Origin: Pisaster brevispinus
Lineage: Eukaryota; Echinodermata; Asteroidea; Forcipulatida; Asteriidae
Length of the DNA stretch: 64,000 nt
Direction: 5' to 3'
Assembly (NCBI GenBank): GCA_023634235.1
Contig: JAMKCF010000009.1
Coordinates: forward strand, 8,494,001-8,558,000
The notes beneath the pieces were generated by a model that did no database searches, was not told the origin of the DNA, and saw only the letters and a list, made by a program, of their open reading frames with translations. The position numbers and the translations under genes were made by a program. This document shows, one piece after another, positions 1-11,479 of this stretch. Every line of letters begins with the position of its first letter. Within the stretch, counting starts at the first letter, position 1.

Positions 1-1922
1 AAGGTCTACAGATTCTTTAAAACCAGAGGTTCTGGTTCTAGAATAAGGGGGCACCCAGACCCACAAACCATTTTTTCAGGAGTTTCACGTTTGTCAAATA
101 ATTGGCCGGTAGTTCGTGTCTAGTAAGCAAATCTTTCACTGCGCTCAGTGCAACTGTGCATCCAGCAGCTCAATTGAAACAGCCCCTTGGTGTAATTTCT
201 GACTGAAATAAATAGGATCGCGTAGGGGGGAACTTAAAACATAAAACCAGGCAAGAGGGTATTTTGTTAATTTGTGCATGATGACTATGTAAGTTCATTT
301 TAGAAACTCAAGCAGCTATTCTAAAACACTGTGTCAAAGAAACATGGCTTCTCATTTAATTGTGTCCGTCCAAAAGACCCTGAGCTGTGAGAGTACTTCG
401 AAAAGTCTTCTTTTTGTTTTCGTTGGGAACAAACCTTTCGACACACATGAATGTAAATATTACTTGTAAATAAAAGGGTTGAAAGAAATTGTTTCTCTCA
501 AAAAGCTAACAATGCTGTACCATCTGTTTGGATTCTACACTTGTTTGCATGCCGTTAAATGTGGGGATCGTTTTCCTAAAGGGACATACAAAAAGTATGG
601 TGTTTTAAATTTTCGAATCTGAATACAAAAAAAAAAAGCAACACGTGGAATGAATAATACATGTTGCAGTTTAAAACTTCACTGCTAACACATGGAATAC
701 ATGGCAAGTAATAAATATACAAATATAAACAATTTTTTGTTTTGTTGTTATTTAACCGGGCAAAAAGCTCCTGCTTGATTCTTACAGACCTAATGTTGCA
801 GCCGTTGAAATCAACGTAACCAAAGTGAGCCTGGTACGGCTAAATAGTCTGATACCCTTTTCAGGAATAATGGAATTAGTATTCATTATTGCTGTTGCAT
901 ACAGGGAGCTCCACAAAAAATGCTGGAAGAATGTTAAAGATCTGGGCGTTGAAACGGAAAACGCAAATATAAAAAAGTATCCTGATTTGCTAAAAATCTT
1001 CATTGAGAACTCATAAATATTTCACACTGTTGGCTTTCACGAGGACACTTTATGCAAATGTTGTCTATAAAAAGTGCAGTTAGGTTTTTTGGGTTTTTTA
1101 AAATTTCATTTGGACATTAAATGTAGACAGTTAGTTGTTCACATCACAGACTGCACGGGCATTACACGGATCATTACCACGATGTTGCTTGGTTTAGGGC
1201 GATCAATAAAATATATATTGGCAATTTATTAGTCCTGAGAAAAAGAATAATACTTTTAATTTATCTCCAAACTCAAGTTGTGCAAACTACTCCAACAAAA
1301 TTAGGAGTGAATACACAAATTTTTCTTTTTAAAGTAATTTTGGCATGTAAAAAAAAAGGGTTAATTGAATCACATTTTTGGGGGGTATATGTGTAAACAC
1401 AATGGTGCCCAAATCTTGAACCTGAATAGTTTCACTCTATTTTTTTCGGAGTTCATATAGTTTCGTATCTTTTATGTTAATTCATTTAAGTGGAGATAAC
1501 TTATTACTTATTGAAACAAACAAAAAACAAAACAAAACTTAAATAGAGAAATGTTGAACTTTAGAGGAGGGCAGAATGGGACTAAAAACAGTTTTTCATC
1601 ATTGCTGTAAGAGCATTTTTCTAATTGTTTATGAGGCATTTAAAAAAAGTTCAACTAGTCCATGATATACACATTCATTTTTTTTTTTTTTTTAAACCGT
1701 TCATTTAAAATACTATCATTATAGCAATCCGCACTGAATTAACCAAGCCACGGTTACACTTCAAATATGGAGATAAACAACTTCAAAACACCCACCACCA
1801 ATTATCACATACTTCGTTACAGGTCTATTTGCCTTGAAAAAATGTGCTAAGTTCCTTATGTATTATACAATTTACAACACTCAGTATATGTCAAAAAGTG
1901 GCCAATAAATGTTTCGCAACAC

Positions 1923-1924
<2 letters not shown>

Positions 1925-1960
<36 letters not shown>
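1925..1960. repeat. Poly(T) tract, about 36 nt
   Basis: This is an uninterrupted T run. It could be the poly(A) tail of a minus-strand retroposed copy or simple slippage. No recognisable retroposon body lies on either side. Confidence 0.9.
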
Positions 1961-4679
1961 CCATTTTCATGTACATGATGAATTAAATAATGGAATTAAA
2001 TGCAAGAGAAAAACTAAATAAACTGTACATATAGAGGTATTTCCCCTCCAATCTTACTAGCTGTACCAAAAAAACATGGCTGCATAGGCAGATTAACACT
2101 GATTACCGGTCTTGGATACTTCTGAACGAAGTAACAAAAGACCGGCCAGCCACTGATTTATGTACAAATGTGGGCAAAATTCATGTCAAGTAGCATCTAA
2201 GATGAACACAGAAAAAGTAATGTTAGTTACAAACTAAAGTAGGATCGTATTTCAAAAATGTTTCTAATAACATGTACCCTTTCACGCTAAAAACCAATCC
2301 TTCAAAATCTTTCAGTGAACAGTAGCAGCTTGACTTTCAAACCAGTGTACCCTGCAAGCTGGCTCCTGACAAGTCCTGGTTGGTTTGGCCATGCAGTGAA
2401 CCGTGTCCACGAAACTGAACTGAACAACCACATCAGATGATCATGAATTTGATGATTTGTTAAACATGATGGGTCGGCTATGCTGAACATTTTACAGACA
2501 TTGGAAATCAGGACTTGAGGTGTCAAATAAAGGATGAAGAACTAGAATATATATTAAATGGTGAAACAAGTTTAGTCGGCTGGTTCGAATTGAACGATTT
2601 CCTATCTACCATTATTCCCTATGCCTTTTTGGCTACAGTTGACCTTAATCCTCCAACTCTCCTCGTTCCACAGTAATTGGACTTGGATTAAGATTAAGAA
2701 TCCCTGACCAAGTGACAAGCAATTATCTTCATGCAAACTTGAGCACTCCATTCTGATTGGTTTGATCCAGAGCAACAAGAGTGTGATACTAACCAATATT
2801 GCACGGCCGGCACCAAACCCTGTCCTATTATGCTGTTCTAATTCTGCGTATTGCACTATTTTAAGCTTTGCGTCAAGTTTGCTTGGAGTTAAGTTTGTTA
2901 TCACATGCGCGCACTTGGAAAACAGACAAATAAAGTGCATCTGCAGCCCATATCTAACTCGGCCTTCAGCTTTGTTGGATATGGGATGCAGGAGTGCTGT
3001 ATTTTTCCGTATTCCACTCGCACTTGTGTGACAACTCAATTGTTATTAGGGCCCACACCCCTTAGTCCTTCTCAATCCTTAATTTTGGCAAGGAGGATAT
3101 AGAAGGATTTGGGAGGAATAGGGTTAAACAAAATCTTGGTGACAGGTTGATGGCTCATCCTCTAGACCATCAAAATCACTGGTACCCTACTCCACGCTGA
3201 ACTCCTGCATAAATACATTCAAATAACAACCAATCTTTTTTTGATTACAACTAAACTTTGGCATAAATACCTACCTTCCAAGTCTCATGGCAACAGTGTA
3301 TTGCACTTCTTAATATAACCTATTCAATGAACTAGATCCCGGCACACATAAAGATATGTCAAAATATTTCTACAAAGAAGAAAACAAAAACACAAACAAA
3401 AATCACACAGAACAAACAAGGCAATCAATTGCACGTATCACTTAAAAGAACATCGATAGAAAACAAACAAACATGATATTTCAGTTCAGTGGTACAGAAT
3501 TCCTACCATGAGAGTTTATGCATAAAGTGGTTTTCACAAGGGAATCAAAAACTATGTTTCAGCAAACGGCTGAAGTGAACAAAAGAGAAAAGTAACTAAA
3601 ATCTAGCTTTGATAGTTATGAGTACAGTGCTGTGATACACACATGGACAAACAACAAGGACGAAGGAGTTCCTTCGGCACAGAAGATTTAGACCTGTACA
3701 TTTTTTCATGAGACACAAATTTGACCCGGTTAGAAACCGACACAACCTGTTTGAGTTTAACCATACATGAAGTTAGCTAGGTGTTAACACTGACGGTTAG
3801 TTCTCAATGATTTATACACATTGTAGTTGTAAAAAGTGTTTTCAAACATCCCAAGTCCCTCCCTAAAATATGAAAGGTAGATGCACGATTTTTGTTTTGG
3901 TAAAAAGTATCACTACCCTACAACTCGTCCCAGTAATTACAGAACGACACTACTGAATAAATTCCACATACCGAAAAACGTGTTTAGGTTTTAAAGTAGC
4001 GTTATATGAAAAGTCGCTTGAGTAGTTTTCTACAAAGAAGCGTTTGAAATTGTTTCCCCTTTGTCTAAACTCGGCTATTAATGTTGGGCAACGCTATTTA
4101 CAGAATCATCCTGACCACAGTGACTCATTCAATATTTTTGAGTACAAACATTTTTATAGACTTAGGAGGTGCACACTTTTGATAAAATAACAGCATAACT
4201 TTGTTTTCCCCTTCTTCTCAGCTCTTGTCATTTTCTGTCAAAAAAAGACAAGAAATGCTGTTGGATCCCGAGCCTGAAACAGACCTGAATGGGAAAAGAC
4301 CTGAGACATCGAAATCCTAGATTCAAGCCAGCATTTCTGATTTGGCTGAAAGATCCATTTAAAACTGGCCAATACCAACAGTGTACACAGCTCTTGGATC
4401 ATTATACAAACACTATTAACAACACTCCGCGCTGATGCTTAACATAGAAGCCCAGTATCCAGATCTCAGACAATGTGTCAAAGTTCGCCAACGTACGGGT
4501 GTGTACATGTCCAAGCTTTATGTTTACTCGCATGCATGAACTGTACTACTGCGGTTTGGCGAGCCGATGCGGTGATTGCGTGAGAGCTAGGTGGGAGAAT
4601 GTTTGTATGACATGCTTGTATTTTGAGCTAAAGTGACGTCACTAAAGAAGAGTGCTAATGCATACCGGCCAAACCTCCG

Positions 4680-4701
4680 TTTTTTTTGGGGGGGGGGGGG
4701 G
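4680..4701. repeat. T8-G14 junction tract
   Basis: A T run passes directly into a run of 14 G and is followed by TTTTTGG. It belongs to a set of similar T-run/G-run junctions in this window (8773, 9898, 42032, 42447, 59214). The G run could form unusual structure and is a likely site of length error in sequencing. Confidence 0.9.
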
Positions 4702-6554
4702 TTTTTGGCCCACTTTTTTGTGTGTGTGCATCTACCATAGAACTCACCGTTTTGTTAACAGTTTAAATACAACCCATGTTAAATTTCTCATTGGTAATTA
4801 AATCAATGTCTTACAAACAAAATCGTCCACAATTCAACACAAACCAAACCAACAGGACTGGTTTTTATGCACCCGGACCTTAACTTAGTCAACAATACTG
4901 AAACAGTGAAATAAACCTATGAACATAAAATATGTATCCATAACTGCAAAATAAAATAAATATAATAGCAATTAATATTGCACAACACTTCCTATAACAT
5001 TTACCCGGTTTTAAACTTTCAATAGGCCTTATTACACTATTCCCTTTATTCACACCATCAGTAGTTCTAGGCAGCTTGCCCATTGTGGACACACTATGCC
5101 TGATTTACCTAGGCAGTGAGTGTGTCAGAAATCAAAACTAGTTTCATTCCTGAGCACTTTGCCCTATCACCCCAAGAAGCCATTTCCAATCATTTCTATG
5201 AACATTTCAAGAGCTGGTTTCTGTAGGAACACTAACGGATCTCAAGTATTGGTTTGTTGTTTGTTTAAAATTGCTGGTGGGTGGATTCGAACCGCCTCCC
5301 CCCCACCAAAAAATAAATAAATAAATACAAGTACGCACTTACAAGTACAATATGTAAAGAGCATTTTTTGTAAACTTGCTCAGTCTTCCCAACAAACTGT
5401 ATGACAGAATTCCCACTGATATTGTTATAACTATCAATAAATCCCTGTATAATATTACAGCTCATAAAATCCATTGTACAAAAAGACATGACTATCACTG
5501 TCTTCTAATCCTTCGACTTAATTGATTTTCAAAATAATTTTATCCGAAACCAAATCCAAAATTTGAATGAAAGGTGAACAAGACTGTATTCATTTCCTAC
5601 ATTTCTGATTAGAGTTGGATAACTTTGTTGCAAGATAGTTTAGCATTGTGTATGCACGTAAGCATTACTGGTATATATACACACTGATATATAATACTTT
5701 CTGAAACACTCCATAAACAGCAGTGGTCTTCAAACACTGAAAGAGAATCTTAAACTCTTAAACACTTAGAACTTCAAAGAACCAGCATCACACTGGGTTG
5801 CCAAGTTAGTCCAACAAACCCAATCCTAGCCTTTTGAATAGTTTGACCTCAGTCACTGTCAGGCAAGTTTGAGGCTAGAGGTCTGGCCAATTGTTAATCC
5901 TTCAGGAGACAGTAGTACTTTGACAAGGTATGGTATACATAAACATCTGGTTCTTCGATGAGCTTCGGTAAGCTTGCAACATACCATGATAAAGACCAGA
6001 TATGGATCCATGGCCTCAGTTCATCTCCCAATACCTCTGACATCACAGCTACTTCGGCTCTCGACACATGTAGTTTTCTAAACTAAGCTTTGTCCTCCAG
6101 TAAAGCCTGCACAATCGCCCAGTGATACCCAAGTGATGCTTTTTTTCAAATTCTTCCTTGAGTCAAAGCCCTTGTTGCCAACGATGTTGACATTGCCATC
6201 GTGTGGTAACATTCAACCAGGCTGCCCAGATAGACTTCATCGTCCAACCAACTACCCATCCTGTCAACTTCAGCCTGCATGGGGTTATTCCAGGTCAAAT
6301 CAACCCCCCCAAAAATGGAACGGTCATCATTTATGGCCACATCTTCCTAACCAATGGGGCCAGAAAGACCACTAGCAACAAGTTTGGCCGACCAGTTAGG
6401 AAGATACGGTCATTTGAAAATTGTTGCCCACGCCCATTTCGACCAAAAACATCAAATTACAGCCGGCTGTAGCGCAAAACCTGTTGGTCCGATGGGGCTA
6501 AAACTTGAAATCTGAGCATCTTCAGCCTCAATTACCCCACACACGAAATTCAAT

Positions 6555-6979
6555 CTAACTTGAAGGGGCTAGGGTTTGACCAATCGATGCACCTGACTTT
6601 GTACTCCATGGTATGACATCATAAGCGACTAAACTGCACAATATGAGATAGATAAGCCACAGCGAAACAAAAAATATGCTGGTGCCGACTTGGTATGAAA
6701 AGGGACCCCCTAGCTCTCCCCTGATTCTCGGTACCTTTCGTCGGATCATCAGCACAGTGATGGCAACGATGGCGAGGATAGTGTACAGCATGACAGAGAA
6801 CCCCAGAGCCCCTTGTTCAACCTTGAACCCTCCTGGCTCGTGGTAGTTATAGATGGCAGCAAGTGACCATGCAACACCGATGCCGAGGAAAACGTTGACC
6901 GCATTGCTACCCGTCACATTGCCGATAGATGCATCAGCATACTTGTCCCCTACCGCTGCCACTTTACTTGCAAAGGTGT
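6555..6979 (-). CDS. Na+/Ca2+ exchanger (NCX/SLC8), terminal coding exon E
   Basis: This is the last coding exon of a plasma-membrane Na+/Ca2+ exchanger, which moves about three Na+ in for one Ca2+ out. The acceptor CAG ends at 6980. Two bases complete a split Asp codon, then 140 codons run to TAG at 6555-6557. The frame opens with DTFASKVA and YADASIGN, followed by GNVTGSNAVNVFLGIG. This is the second half of the alpha-2 repeat, whose Asn, Ser and Gly residues line the ion sites in the family. Two further hydrophobic segments follow (LGFSVMLYTILAIVAITVLM and SIFFVSLWLIYLILCSLVAY), separated by a basic loop and GELGGP, which is typical of NCX. The tail (STKSGASIGQTLAPSS) is about 15 residues longer than mammalian NCX1. 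Splice phase agrees with exon D. Family assignment is firm; I cannot name the paralogue. Confidence 0.95.
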
Positions 6980-8064
6980 CTGCATATAGGTGGAAATCAA
7001 GAAGAAAATCACAACAATGAATGGAAGTCTGTATTAGACATATTCAGCAACTTTAATAGATCGATCAACTAGGTCCCATACCCTCCACATTGACTGTCTA
7101 CCCATGGCACCTAATAGGTAAAAGTACACGCGCATCTCTCCCTGCAAAGCAATGTGCTGCACCTCACACACAAAAATGCACCATGAAGTAATCCAAACAG
7201 CAGCAGCTTATTTTCCTTCTTCTGTTATCTGATTTAATGTCAGGCCCGTATCCGCTGTTGTGATTGCTAAATGCAACGAGCTAAATAGATCGATCTTTCA
7301 GCCGTTGGCTTCTTAAAAGGTTTTATGTTTTAACGTGTTGTGGACCAACTTGAGCAGAACTGATTTCTCAGCGTCAGGGCCAGGAAGTGTACTAATTTGG
7401 ACTCTGAAATCCAGCCCTATGATTAGCTGTATTACTTTAGCTGAATGGGTTAAATGTTAATGATAGCAAAGTCAGGTAGCGTTTTATCAATTTCATGTCA
7501 TACTGAGGGAGCGTGTCAAAAGTCGGGCATGTTCTAGGCACAAAGGATTGTTCTGGTAGGCATGTTGGACCAGTGGACCACAAGAACGTTCTGATGGACT
7601 GCGACATTGTGCTGAACTACGGAAACAACCCTACACGCCGAAATATGAGCGTAAGCATTTTGAACATTCCAGCGGAAAGTTCCGATGGTCAAACGGACCA
7701 GTCTATTTATGCCCGCTGGAACTCGTCCAATTAGAACGTTCCTACCATTCGGACTTGAAAGACCCTCCCTAATCATACCACATGAGCAACTGTATTGATT
7801 TCATCGAGCCCTTTGATCATAGGTTTTCGGCACTGACTAAGCCTTTATCAGAAAACGGCAACATTAATCCGCAGCTAGGATAATAACTATAATGGAATGA
7901 CAACCATAAATAAAACTGATTCTCAAACAAAAGGGTGCAGACTATTTCATACTTTCACACTGAATTTGATCACGTTCATTATTTTAATGCGGCAGAAAAG
8001 AGGGCAGCTGCAATACAGTAATAAGACGGGGTATTATCAAACAATGTAGGTTTACAAAGCTGAC
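6980..8064 (-). other. NCX intron D-E (1085 bp)
   Basis: The donor (exon D ends ...CCAG, intron starts GTCAGC) is at 8064 and the acceptor (TATGCAG) ends at 6980. At about 7500-7780 there is a tract richer in C, G and CpG than its surroundings. It contains a 9-bp inverted repeat TTCCAGCGG/CCGCTGGAA (near 7668 and 7712) and two copies of GAACGTTC. Open frames cross it on both strands but resemble nothing I know. It may be an old inverted-repeat element. Confidence 0.7.
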
Positions 8065-8334
8065 CTGGTACGCTCGTTCCCAATGCCACAAATGAGATGG
8101 CCGTTATGCTGTCTTTCAGGCCGATGGTACAGCCGAAATGCGAGGCCAGGTCATTGATGAATGCCGTCAAGACAGCGATGATAAAGATTGAAAAGACAAA
8201 GCAGGCCCAGCCGCCCAGGATGTCAGTCGGCGGCACCATGGCAAAGAGGATCTTCCAGAAGATGGTGAGAAAGTGCATGACGTAGTCACCGCAAGACGGC
8301 AGCTTCTCTTCACCTCCTTCCTCATCGTCATCAC
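8065..8334 (-). CDS. Na+/Ca2+ exchanger (NCX/SLC8), exon D: membrane re-entry and alpha-2 repeat
   Basis: This 270-bp exon has two bases, 89 codons and one base. Its entry phase fits exon C (a split Gly codon) and its exit phase fits exon E (a split Asp in GTSVP-D). It opens with an acidic stretch (DDDEEGGEEKLPSC) matching the acidic linker before the C-terminal transmembrane bundle of NCX proteins. Then come FLTIFWKILFAMVPPTD, a hydrophobic helix WACFVFSIFIIAVLTAF, the family block NDLASHFGCTIGLKDS, and SFVALGTSVP. The last of these is the first half of the alpha-2 repeat that forms the transport site. The acceptor AG at 8336-8335 follows a rather A/G-rich stretch rather than a clean pyrimidine tract, so the left boundary rests mainly on phase and homology. 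Identity as NCX is firm. Confidence 0.95.
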
Positions 8335-8439
8335 CTTCAAGTTCAATCAAAAAAGATTCAAATTCAAATTCACGAAGAAAAAAACCCAATAGCTCATCTA
8401 AGATTGGTCGAGACAAACGACAAATCTTACTTTTATCTT

Positions 8440-8535
8440 GGCTTCTTATTTTACATCTTTAATTCTGTAAAGCGCCTTGAGTGTCTTTTTAGGCGGATTT
8501 TGAAGCTATATCCATTGTTATTATTATACTTTTGA
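8440..8535 (+). mobile_element. Retroposon 3'-tail-like fragment
   Basis: The segment reads TGTAAAGCGCCTTGAGTGTC, then a ...GCTATAT... block, then (ATT)n. This 'GCGCCTTGAG...CTATAT...(ATT)n' order is common at the 3' ends of non-LTR retroposons and their SINEs in many animals. A related copy ends about 490 bp further right. There is no coding capacity. Confidence 0.45.
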
Positions 8536-8689
8536 CTTGATGTACAAAATGTCCGCAATTCAGCCCTTGATGGCCACCATATGACATTTTTAATGAATAA
8601 ACCAACAATGAATGAATGGATTATTACACACAGGCCGTGAGTGTGTCAAGCTAGCCATGATGCCAGCAGACCTTACAAACAAGACTAAC

Positions 8690-9026
8690 TCCAATATTGC
8701 AATGCGCCCCTCATTGCCCTGCCCCTTTCATTTCTATTTTGTATTTTTTATTTAAAAAAAAAAAAATTATTATTTTTTTTTTTTTGGGGGGGGGGAGTTT
8801 TGTCAATGTGGATTAATGTTTTCATCGTGTTATTGATACTAACCTCTTGTCATTTGCTTGTATTTTACTTATTACTGTACTTTTAATTAATATTTGTTTA
8901 GTTCAGTAGGTTTTGTCATACATTGTGCATTTTGGTTCTCTTCCTTTCACTATTTGTGTGAAGTGCCTTGAAACCTTTTTATGTGGATTCTGCATTCTAT
9001 AAGATTTTTTATTATTATTATTACCT
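8690..9026 (+). mobile_element. Second retroposon 3'-region-like fragment
   Basis: This is a T-rich segment with a T13-G10 tract inside. It ends in TGTGAAGTGCCTTGAAACC, a GGATTCTGCATTCTATAAG block and (ATT)n. The end parallels the neighbouring 8440-8535 copy. It is probably an old LINE/SINE 3' end; the family is not determined. Confidence 0.35.
8773..8795. repeat. T13-G10 junction tract
   Basis: Thirteen T pass directly into ten G. Nearly the same tract occurs at 9898-9921 and 42032-42054. Confidence 0.9.
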
Positions 9027-9897
9027 AATACTGTAAATTGTTTGCATTCATTCAATGGCTGAAATTGAAGAAACCCAAACCCACATACTGGTGAATAAAT
9101 TAAGGAAATAAGGAAATTTGTTTCTTTCTTAACTTCCAAAATTAACTCCGACAATAATTTATTTGATAGAAAAAGAACAGCTGGTAAAATGTCCAGTCAT
9201 TATCTTGACACACATCTTACAATGTAATTAGCCATAAAATAAATAACTAATCTGGAAACATGGTGTAGATTAGACGAGAAACTCACAGCTTATCAGCTTG
9301 CCCCACTAGCATAATTCTGTTTAAAACAAATCATGATAGCGTTACTGAGTTAATAATTAGGACATTCCGGAAACTTGATTTGTCAGTGCCAGTGAGTTTA
9401 TTTGCTTGGTGCCCACGTGTATTGGAAAATGTGTGTCACTATGTCAGATAGCTCCCTAGTTGAATGATAAAGATAGCAGTATCGAAAAGTTGGGATAAAG
9501 TAGGAACTGGCATTATTTTGTCTTTTTTTGATAGGTTATAAGAAGACTTGTTATATCTTATGTAAACAAATGGATTGGTATTTGCCAAAAGTAACACACC
9601 CCCTCCCCCCCAAAAAAAGATAAGTTCTAATCTGAAAGTTCACTATTTAGGCCAAGTGTAAAAAATACACCAGTGAGTTGGTCGTCCTAGTTTTTTTTTT
9701 CAGAAAGGAGGATAAGGGATTTGTTATTATTTTTTTTCCAGGAGGAAAAAGCCAGATTTAAAAACGGCCAGCTTTGTAGAACTTAGATTAATTAATTAAT
9801 TAAACCAACCATCGAAAAGAATGGTGCCAAGATGAAGCACAAATACAAATACAATAGTTGTTTTTGGTGGTTTGTTTTGGGGTTGTTGTTTTGGGGA

Positions 9898-9921
9898 TTT
9901 TTTTTTTTTTGGGGGGGGGGG
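9898..9921. repeat. T13-G11 junction tract
   Basis: Thirteen T are followed by eleven G. It lies about 1.1 kb from the similar tract at 8773. Confidence 0.9.
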
Positions 9922-10089
9922 AAGGATGGGGATTCAAAACAGGGCTAGGATAGGGACATTCAATCAACTGGTGTTTTTTAATTTTATTTGTTTTGCCTTG
10001 TAAGGCTCATACCAGTATCAATCTTCCTGAAGGCATATCCATCTAAGACCCTTTAAATAAACAGTATTCATAAATACCCCAGACAGTTT

Positions 10090-10320
10090 CGCTATTCCTA
10101 TTGGTGGAGAGCATGTCACGTGGGGGTGTTTAAACAGATGATAAAGCGCGGCCAAGAGTGTTTATAACCGGCTGGCTTCGCGTGTTGGGCGCGCAAGCTC
10201 ACGGTACGCCAATTTAATTACGCGGAACGCAATATATAGCTATTATATTAGTACCAGCGCGTAATCTATTTTTACACGTGCGTACACACAACCCAACGCG
10301 CACCAAACATAACTTTTAAA
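10090..10320. other. CpG-rich block beside a large palindrome
   Basis: Within otherwise AT-rich intron this block contains many CpG dinucleotides, such as GCGCGGCC, GGCGCGC, ACGCGGAACGC and CCAACGCGCACC. Two imperfectly matching parts (GTTGGGCGCGC near 10184 and AACCCAACGCGC near 10290) face each other. It could be one end of the element that also contains the palindrome at 10409, or an unmethylated regulatory island. I see no open frame that supports a gene. Confidence 0.45.
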
Positions 10321-10408
10321 AAGTTTTTGAAAATGTACAAAATGTACAGATTGTCACAGACTGTCCATAATTTTTTTTTCGCTTTTTAACAAAAGGGCAT
10401 TTATGAAT

Positions 10409-10574
10409 GGGAATAAAAGAGTAGTGACTCGTTCTTAAACGGCCGTTTAAAACCTTGCAGGGTCGTGGTCGTGCGATAAAGGCCCTCGCCTTCGGCTCGG
10501 GCCTTTATCGCACGGCCACGACCCTGCCGGTTTTAAACGGCCGTTTAAGAACTCGTCGCCACTCTTTTATTCCC
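10409..10574. repeat. 166-bp near-perfect palindrome (foldback)
   Basis: The left arm starts GGGAATAAAAGAGT and the right arm ends in ACTCTTTTATTCCC. Arms of about 75-80 nt match with roughly seven or eight differences, and the turn near 10490-10495 contains CTTCGG. Each arm carries its own 16-bp perfect palindrome, TTAAACGGCCGTTTAA (10435-10450 and 10533-10548). A single strand could fold into a very stable hairpin. It sits 240 bp from exon C, in the intron on its downstream side. CpG density is high, which suggests youth or protection from methylation decay. Confidence 0.9.
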
Positions 10575-10814
10575 TTATTTAAAGCCCCCTGCAATTCCAC
10601 CATAGCCTACTTTGATTGCCGCAATCAAAATAAGCTTGATGTTGTTTAGGTCTCATCGCCTTGGAATTTCAGATCTTGATCTCCATCTGTTTTTTCTTCT
10701 TTTTTTTTAGTCTTAGACCTGGTCTCAGTCTAGCACATCAAGGTTTCAACTGTAGCGTTTATTGCATTTCAAGATGATCTCTGTATTCATGCAAAGAATC
10801 AGAGGGTGACAAAC

Positions 10815-10914
10815 CTGCACTGACTGTTAGTGCCTCCACAAACTGCTCTCTCCACGATGATGTGCCCACCACCAATGAAACATTGGTCTTCTTGATCAAC
10901 TTGTCAACAGTGTT
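10815..10914 (-). CDS. Na+/Ca2+ exchanger (NCX/SLC8), exon C: CBD2-to-membrane linker
   Basis: This 100-bp exon enters in phase 0 after TTCAG and leaves with one base into GTTTGT. It encodes NTVDKLIKKTNVSLVV and then GTSSWREQFVEALTVSA. The first part corresponds to the DKLIKKTN block and the second to the SWREQF block of animal NCX proteins. Together they form the end of the large cytoplasmic loop just after the second Calx-beta domain, leading to the acidic segment before the C-terminal transmembrane helices. Phases match exon B on one side and exon D on the other. Conservation is very high, so identity and boundaries are secure. Confidence 0.95.
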
Positions 10915-11131
10915 CTGAAGCAAATGACAAAACAGAAACAAAAAGTGCTAGGGATGGCTCAGAAAACACAATAAGTAGTGAGTATATAGCTTTGCATGGT
11001 GTAAAAATGCAAAGGTGATTTTAGGTTGGGGTATTAAACAATCATGTAAAAGAGGAAATGAACAAGATCTTACACTCTTGTTGATTTAAACAGGCTAAAA
11101 GTAATAACAATAATAATAATAAATATATATA

Positions 11132-11147
11132 TATATATAGAATAATA
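11132..11147 (+). repeat. Left target-site duplication of the Penelope-like insertion
   Basis: The 16-mer TATATATAGAATAATA recurs perfectly at 13226-13241 on the other side of the element. It lies in an (AT)n/(ATA)n context, so a few edge bases are ambiguous. Confidence 0.75.
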
Positions 11148-11479
11148 ATGCCAACGGTATCGACAAAGATACCTTCAACTATCTCCTTCCACAGGACCCC
11201 CGTACAGCACGCTTCTACCTTCTACCTAAGATACACAACACAAGCCCAACAATCCAGGCCGACCCATTGTATCTGGTAATAGCCCTACAGAGCACATTTC
11301 TGAGTTTGTAGATAGCTTTCTCAACCCCTTAGTCTCCGGCATCCCTTCCTTCATAAAGGATACCACAGACTTCCTCCATAAGCTAGAGGATGTCAAACAT
11401 CAAATACCTGACTCTGCTTTTTTGGTTACTCTAGATGTTTCATCACTGTATACTAACATACCCCATAATGAAGGCATGA

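Larger units (their letters stand above)
1..6554. other. Region downstream of the NCX stop codon; no gene recognised
   Basis: This stretch follows the NCX stop codon in the minus-strand direction. It could hold the 3' UTR and then intergenic DNA. The first minus-strand AATAAA I see after the stop is at 5045-5050, about 1.5 kb downstream, so a 3' UTR of that length is possible but unproven. The many short open frames on both strands (for example 2602-3039) lack recognisable domains and codon bias. Apart from homopolymer tracts and a T-arm-like fragment near 5280-5297, I see none of the repeat families that fill the introns. Confidence 0.4.
8335..10814 (-). other. NCX intron C-D (2480 bp), repeat-rich
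   Basis: The donor (GCAG then GTTTGT) is at 10814 and the acceptor is at 8335. The intron holds two retroposon-tail-like segments (8440-8535 and 8690-9026), two T13-G10/11 tracts, a CpG-rich block and a large palindrome close to exon C. No exon was recognised within it. Confidence 0.8.

Noticed and set aside
2602..3039. 145-codon minus frame with overlapping plus frames
   Set aside because: Overlapping frames on both strands of similar length, no motif and no codon bias; likely chance.
10455..10649. Plus frame across the palindrome
   Set aside because: The frame is a by-product of the palindrome's sequence, with no homology.
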